64,000 bases of DNA, from the NCBI GenBank assembly GCA_938049225.1, contig CALICM010000033.1, positions 43,448 to 107,447 on the forward strand. Direction: 5' to 3'. The position numbers and the translations under genes are program-made. Positions 59,064 through 64,000 of this stretch are shown here, one piece after another. Below the pieces are notes generated by a model, which made no database searches, was not told the DNA's origin, and saw nothing but the letters and a program-made list of their open reading frames with translations. Numbering within the stretch: position 1 is the stretch's first letter; every line of letters starts with the position of its first letter. The stretch is from an uncultured Paracoccaceae bacterium (GTDB lineage Bacteria > Pseudomonadota > Alphaproteobacteria > Rhodobacterales > Rhodobacteraceae).

Positions 59064-60097
59064 GTTTTACCTTTGGCAAGCCAGCGCCGGACCAGCGGCG
59101 CGAAGCTGATCACCAGGATCATACGCAGCAAATGATGGGTGACAACAAAGGCCAAGTCGGCCCCGGCGATGATCGCGATAATCGCCATTTCGCTTTGTCC
59201 GCCTGGGGCAAAGGCCAGGAAGGCATCAAGCTGCGGCGCCAAGCCGGACAGGGCCACGGCCTCGGCGAAGATCAGTGCGAGAATGGCCAGGATCAGACAA
59301 TACCCGATGCCCGCAGTCACATCGAAACGCAACTCGCGCCCAGTGATGCCGACGTATTTGGCGCCGACGCCCAGGCCGATGAAAAACTGTGCCGCCAGGA
59401 TCGCCTCGGCCGGGGGGCGGTGTTCGATCAAGCCAGTCAGGGACATCGCGCCCGCGACAATCATAGGCCCCAGGATCGACGCACCAAACAGCTTGATCCG
59501 CGCCGCGATCAGCCAACCGCCCAAACCCGCGATGGCCATGAGCAACATCTCGGACCAGGGCAGCGCGCTGGCCGGGGCACCTGGCGGGCGGTTCAGATCA
59601 TACCCCCAAACCACGGTCATCAGAACCGGGACCAGAACCACGATGACCAGCACGCGGGTTGCGTGGATCAGTGACATGGTGCGCACTTTGCCGCCTGCCT
59701 CCTCGCCAAAGACCAACATGTCCTGCAGGCCGCCGGGCATGGCTGCATAGTAAGCGGTGACAGGGTCGTATTTGCAGATGCGGGTGAAAAACGGCACGCC
59801 AATGACACCGATCAGCAGGATAAACAACGGCACCAGCGCGACGGACAACGCCATATCGGGCAAGCGGGCGACCACCTCGGGCGTGAACGAAGCGCCGACG
59901 GTGACGCCCAAGATGGTTCGCATCAAGACTTGGAACCACCCCAAGCCTTGCAGCGGCGCCCCCGCCAGCGCGGCCAACAGACAGGCGGTCATCGGCCCCA
60001 AGAGGAAAGGCAGCGGCAGGGCGGCGGCGGCGAATGCGACCACGCCAAGGGCCGAGATGACCAGGGTTATCAGCTGCGTGCGGTATCTCACACCCAC
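59060..60097 (-). CDS. AbrB-family (AbrB-duplication) membrane protein
   Basis: Multi-TM, LPFLLGPMTACLLAAL, YYAAMPGGLQDMLVFGEEAGG, LAFAPGGQSEMAIIA. Confidence 0.85.
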   Translation of the reverse strand: MGVRYRTQLITLVISALGVVAFAAAALPLPFLLGPMTACLLAALAGAPLQGLGWFQVLMRTILGVTVGASFTPEVVARLPDMALSVALVPLFILLIGVIGVPFFTRICKYDPVTAYYAAMPGGLQDMLVFGEEAGGKVRTMSLIHATRVLVIVVLVPVLMTVVWGYDLNRPPGAPASALPWSEMLLMAIAGLGGWLIAARIKLFGASILGPMIVAGAMSLTGLIEHRPPAEAILAAQFFIGLGVGAKYVGITGRELRFDVTAGIGYCLILAILALIFAEAVALSGLAPQLDAFLAFAPGGQSEMAIIAIIAGADLAFVVTHHLLRMILVISFAPLVRRWLAKGKT

Positions 60098-60181
60098 TGC
60101 CCCCTATCGCGATGTGTGATCGTATACTATTGTATTCAAATCCAAGCGACGGTCAAATCACGCCTGTTTGTCCCCGGTACC

Positions 60182-63100
60182 TTAGTCCGGAAGATAGTTC
60201 TGCACGATCATGAAATCCTCCACCGCCGTGCCAATCTGTCCCACCTCGCGGTCCACCAAGGCGTGCAAATATCCCTGGCCATCGGGCTTTTCCGGGTCCT
60301 GGCGCCAGGTCATCTCGTGACAGGTCAATTCCATGAAGTTGCCATCCGACAGGGCCAGCACCACCGGACCCCGTATCACCACTTTGGTCAGTGCGGACAC
60401 TTGGCCGCTGTGCTCGGGTGCCAGGTCAACGCGCAGGTTCTTGTTGCCCATGGGCTGGAAGCGTGCGTCGCGCCCGCTGGAAAACAGTCGGTTTTCTGCG
60501 CGCAGCCGCTCGTTCTCGCGAATGTAAGGCTCCAAATGGGTGCGCTTACCGTGCGGCACCATAACCACATCCGCCAGATCCATTTTCATCGGATGTTCGG
60601 TTTGCAGTTTCACAAACAAACTGACGAACGAGGTGTCGCTGGTCGCATCCAGTGTAAAGGGTGTCAGGTCGAAGCGCATATCGGCCAGTTGCCATTGTTC
60701 ATTGAGCCAGGATTGTTTCTCGGGCCAGACATCTTTGTAATTCTCGGTCCCGTGTTCGTACGTGACACGCAAGAACACATTCAACGGCCCAGGATAGGAA
60801 CTGCGGGCGAGAACTGTCAGGTTAACCTCGTTCTCGATTAAATTGCCGACATCCATGACCCGCTGAGTTAAAAAACAATATCCTTCGGGGTCGGGACGGG
60901 CGGTGTGGATCCGCAGGAACTTGTTGGTTCGCGTGCGGGAAATCCCGAACAACGCGTTGTCTTGTTCTTGCGAGACAACCATCGCCCCCCGCCGTTTGGA
61001 CGAGGGAATGATCCACTCGTTCGCGACCAGTTGATAAGGGTCGATCCCTTCGTGTCGCATCCCCAGGCCCCAAAATTCGAAACTACCGTTGATAACGGCG
61101 TTGCGCTGTCCGCCAACGTTTTGACCCCGCCGGTCATGCCGCGCCAGCATGCTCTGCATTTGGCGCAGCAACTTGTCATCGGGGGTGATGTCATTGCGCT
61201 CCATGAAGGCGATCGCCTCGCGGATACGGCCGTAGGCGGCCAATAGTTTGACCACCAGCACACAGGCGGTTTGGCTGTTGGGGCGGTAGCGCAATTCGGT
61301 CAACTGATCCTCGAGTTCCGAGAACTGCCGCCGCTGCACCGACTGGTCGATCCAATAGGAATACTCGCGGTCGACAGCCGTATAGAACCCCACGCGCATC
61401 ACACCGCGCATTTGCGCCAGGTCGATTTTTCGGTGGCTGTCGAACAAGGGCGCCACGCCGCGGCTTTGGTTGATGATGTATTTGCCTGAGTTTAACTCTT
61501 TCATCATGCTATCGTCTTCGGCGCGGTAGTCGAACAGCAGCTCGGGCACGAATTGCATACGGGCGCCCGACACGAATGCACGGTTGAAGAACTCGTAATC
61601 CTCGCAGCCCAGGGCATATTCCTCGGTGAAGCCGCCGACCTCCTCGAACAGGCCGCGGCGGACCAGCGAATTGGCGTCGCCAAACGTGTTTCCAAACAGC
61701 GCCAGCGGCAACGACGGGCCGATGGGCAGGTACAGATCATAGGGCACACGCTCGGCCCCGACCGATCGGAACAGGCGCGAGACGGTGTTCAGCACGTCGG
61801 CCCCGCTGGTGACCGCGACTTTGATCAGGACCTCAAGCTCATTCGGCAATGCATAGTTGTCGTCATCCATGAATAGGAAGTAGTCGCCCTTGGCATGGCG
61901 CGCACCTAAATTGCGTGCAGCGCCCAGATAGCGATTTTCCTGCTGTATCAAGGTGATGCGGGGGTCGGGCAGGGTTTGGACCAGGGTTTCCACCGCACGA
62001 TACTCGGCCGCGCGGCTTCCGTCATCGACCACGACAATTTCAAAGTTCGTGTATGTTTGTTCCAACAGGCTGTGCAGCGCGACCTCAAGCGTTTCGGGCC
62101 TATTGTGGTGGACCAGGATCACCGAAACCAAAGGATCGGGGTCTATGGTCGGAGTGGTTTCGTCAGACGGCTTACCCAGAGACTGCTGTGTCAGCGCATC
62201 GATAGAGACTGTCGCGGCCCAGGGTTGCGCGGGGGCGGGGGGTGTGCTGGCCAGTTCGTCGAGCAATATATTCCACGTGTCACCCGCAGCTTGGTGCACC
62301 GGGTCCACCGCCCCGATGACGATGCCATCGTCCAACACTTGAGCAATTCTTTTGCCCAGATCGTTGGCGCGGGGCGGCACCAGGATCTGATCCCGCTCGG
62401 CCTCGGCCACCAGGGTCGACAGCGCGCCGCGATCCGAAAACACCACCGGGACGCCGAACTTCAAGCATTCATAAGCGGTCAAACCAAAGGACTCATCGGC
62501 CGATGGCACCACCGTCAGCGGCCGGTTTCGCACCAGGTATTCGATCGCATGCTCGTGGTCGAAATTGTTCAGAAATTGGATCTCGCAATCCCAGCTTTGG
62601 GCGTACTCCAAAACCGTGCTAGCCGAGTTGCGGTCGGAATTGGTGCAAAACGCCCCCAGAAAGCTGATTTTTCGGGGCAGGGTCAGCTTGTGTTTGTGTA
62701 GGTAGTTGATCGCGTCAAGAAAGGTGAAAAAGCCCTTGCGGATCTCGAGCCGCCCGAAGAAGACCACTTCGTCGATCCCGGTGGCCCTGTCGCCCTGGGC
62801 CAGACCGGTGTGCAGATTGACGCGTTCGGGCAGCAGGTTGCTGATGGGTCGGGTGTCGGCGGGCAGCGCCCAGCCCTGTTCGGTGCACCAATCCAGGATG
62901 TGCTGGCTGGGGGCGATAACAAAATCCGAATACTCGGCTTGTTTACGCTCCATCTCGTAAAGCGCGATGTTCACCGCATCTTCGTTGACCATGTTCAGCG
63001 TGCGCGCCCAAGCCGAGGGGCCATGGATCACCGTGCCCAGATGGGTGTTTTCAAAGCCCAGACCCAGACGGCGGCTGAGCGCGGTGTAATATCCCAAGCC

Positions 63101-63415
63101 CAAGTAATCATGGAAAAATATCGTATCGAATGTCTCGCTCCAGTTTTCAAGATACTGCTTTACCGCGAACGAGCGCTTAGGGATCGTGTCTTGCGGATAG
63201 AAGGTCTGAAAATCGGCACGCACAAAGCGGATGTTGCGCTGGGCATAGTAATCAACCCATTGTTTTGCATCCTCGGCCGTTAGATTTGGGTGGACATACA
63301 GCACCGTCACGTCGTGGTTTTGCGCGTGATGCTCAGCCTGCCCTGCCAGCGCTGTCGCGATCCCCCCTCCGCTGAAGGGGCCGAGGATCTCGAGCGCGAC
63401 GAAACAGATCTTCAT
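60182..63415 (-). CDS. Large bifunctional glycosyltransferase, GT4 N-terminal, GT2 central, C-terminal carbohydrate-binding-like region
   Basis: Start MKICFVALEILGPFSGGGIATALAGQ at 63415; GT4 (VVFFGRLEIRKGFFTFLDAI, VVPSADESFGLTAYECLKFGVPVVFSDRG); GT2 (VSVILVHHNRPETLEVALHSLLEQTYTNFEIVVVDDGS, LFMDDDN); C-terminal NAVINGSFEFWGLGM. Confidence 0.87.
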   Translation of the reverse strand: MKICFVALEILGPFSGGGIATALAGQAEHHAQNHDVTVLYVHPNLTAEDAKQWVDYYAQRNIRFVRADFQTFYPQDTIPKRSFAVKQYLENWSETFDTIFFHDYLGLGYYTALSRRLGLGFENTHLGTVIHGPSAWARTLNMVNEDAVNIALYEMERKQAEYSDFVIAPSQHILDWCTEQGWALPADTRPISNLLPERVNLHTGLAQGDRATGIDEVVFFGRLEIRKGFFTFLDAINYLHKHKLTLPRKISFLGAFCTNSDRNSASTVLEYAQSWDCEIQFLNNFDHEHAIEYLVRNRPLTVVPSADESFGLTAYECLKFGVPVVFSDRGALSTLVAEAERDQILVPPRANDLGKRIAQVLDDGIVIGAVDPVHQAAGDTWNILLDELASTPPAPAQPWAATVSIDALTQQSLGKPSDETTPTIDPDPLVSVILVHHNRPETLEVALHSLLEQTYTNFEIVVVDDGSRAAEYRAVETLVQTLPDPRITLIQQENRYLGAARNLGARHAKGDYFLFMDDDNYALPNELEVLIKVAVTSGADVLNTVSRLFRSVGAERVPYDLYLPIGPSLPLALFGNTFGDANSLVRRGLFEEVGGFTEEYALGCEDYEFFNRAFVSGARMQFVPELLFDYRAEDDSMMKELNSGKYIINQSRGVAPLFDSHRKIDLAQMRGVMRVGFYTAVDREYSYWIDQSVQRRQFSELEDQLTELRYRPNSQTACVLVVKLLAAYGRIREAIAFMERNDITPDDKLLRQMQSMLARHDRRGQNVGGQRNAVINGSFEFWGLGMRHEGIDPYQLVANEWIIPSSKRRGAMVVSQEQDNALFGISRTRTNKFLRIHTARPDPEGYCFLTQRVMDVGNLIENEVNLTVLARSSYPGPLNVFLRVTYEHGTENYKDVWPEKQSWLNEQWQLADMRFDLTPFTLDATSDTSFVSLFVKLQTEHPMKMDLADVVMVPHGKRTHLEPYIRENERLRAENRLFSSGRDARFQPMGNKNLRVDLAPEHSGQVSALTKVVIRGPVVLALSDGNFMELTCHEMTWRQDPEKPDGQGYLHALVDREVGQIGTAVEDFMIVQNYLPD

Positions 63416-63524
63416 TATATGTCCTTTTGGGCCGCTGTGCCGCCGAACATATGCGACATTCATGGTGTGAATTCCAGCCTCTTCGGAACATATCCAGCGA
63501 CTGTTCGCAAAGCCTGGATTGCGT

Positions 63525-63851
63525 GGCTATTACATCAATGCAACCATAAGGCTGGCGGATTGCATCGCGGCTTGCTGGCATGATGATTTTGTTTTCGTCT
63601 TCGACCACCGCAACAGGGCCAGCAGCGCGTTCGCCTGTGCTAAAGACTTTGCACGTTATTGCCGGCGGCACCAGCGCACGGTCCACATCAAGCTTTTCGC
63701 ACAACCGTCCAGCGTGCAGCGGTGCGTCGCCGCCAAAGGCGATCATAGTGCAGCCCATCATATTGCACGCCTGTGAAACGATGCCGGGTTGCCTGGCCAA
63801 CCCCAGCGGGTCCGGTTTCGGTTCGATGATCTTCTCTTGAGTGCTGGTCAT
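63525..63851 (-). pseudogene. Internally deleted hydantoinase/oxoprolinase (HyuA) remnant
   Basis: CTMIAFGGDAPLHAGRLCEKLDVDRALVPP (central HyuA motif) joined to TGERAAGPVAVVEDENKIIMPASRDAIRQPYGCIDVI (HyuA C-terminal motif) in one 172-aa ORF. Confidence 0.6.
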
Positions 63852-63863
63852 TGGTCGACACTC

Positions 63864-64000
63864 CTATGATGGTTGTCCATCAGGACGTTGATTTTCTTTG
63901 ATTTTGAAGTTCGGGAAGTCTTCGAAGATCCAGCTGTTTTTCAGCGTGTCGTAGATAATCGACAGCAGTTTTCGGGCTGTGGCGATGATGGCCTTGCCCG
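63864..64000 (-). mobile_element. Transposase C-terminal fragment, IS110-like (runs off the right edge)
   Basis: Minus-strand reading GKAIIATARKLLSIIYDTLKNSWIFEDFPNFKIKENQRPDGQPS*. Confidence 0.7.

Noticed and set aside
1-64000. CRISPR arrays, rRNA or tRNA genes, prophage structural genes
   Set aside because: None found on reading: no regularly spaced repeat arrays, no cloverleaf/TPsiC signatures noticed, and no phage capsid/tail/integrase ORFs. A tRNAscan/minced run would be definitive.

Overview
A chromosomal window from an alphaproteobacterium, most likely Rhodobacterales/Rhodobacteraceae (GC-rich; flaF/flbT flagellar regulators, Entner-Doudoroff operon, VacJ-MlaC pair, roseobacter-like gene content). 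Most of it is ordinary housekeeping or accessory metabolism: type I secretion pair, PBP1, PII-Amt, a partial flagellar cluster (flgD-fliK-flgJ-like-flgN-like-fliC-flaF-flbT-DUF1217 / fliI / flgBC-fliEQ-flgFGAH-fliL-like), tlyA, two ABC exporters, hemF, soxR, cca, nudix, hslO, metK, zwf-edd-PPOX-eda-pgi, and large glycosyltransferases. The most notable locus is at about 9.0-15.4 kb. A fused, apparently cytoplasmic and self-sufficient cobalamin-type reductive dehalogenase (RdhA domain plus FMN/NAD/[2Fe-2S] reductase in one chain, with an internally duplicated RdhA region) follows a small membrane protein. It is divergent from a MarR plus Tat/nitroreductase-like operon. The shared intergenic region carries three near-palindromic 16-bp boxes spaced exactly 21 bp apart. 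Other points of interest are a Dps-family protein that has lost most ferroxidase ligands (15.7 kb), a SoxR box between soxR and a DUF1127-like small protein, a LacI/GntR-type palindrome in front of an ED operon that has an FMN-binding PPOX protein and no pgl, two bifunctional glycosyltransferases with opposite domain order, and decayed IS3/IS110/hydantoinase remnants. All calls come from reading the sequence and ORF translations; no searches were run.
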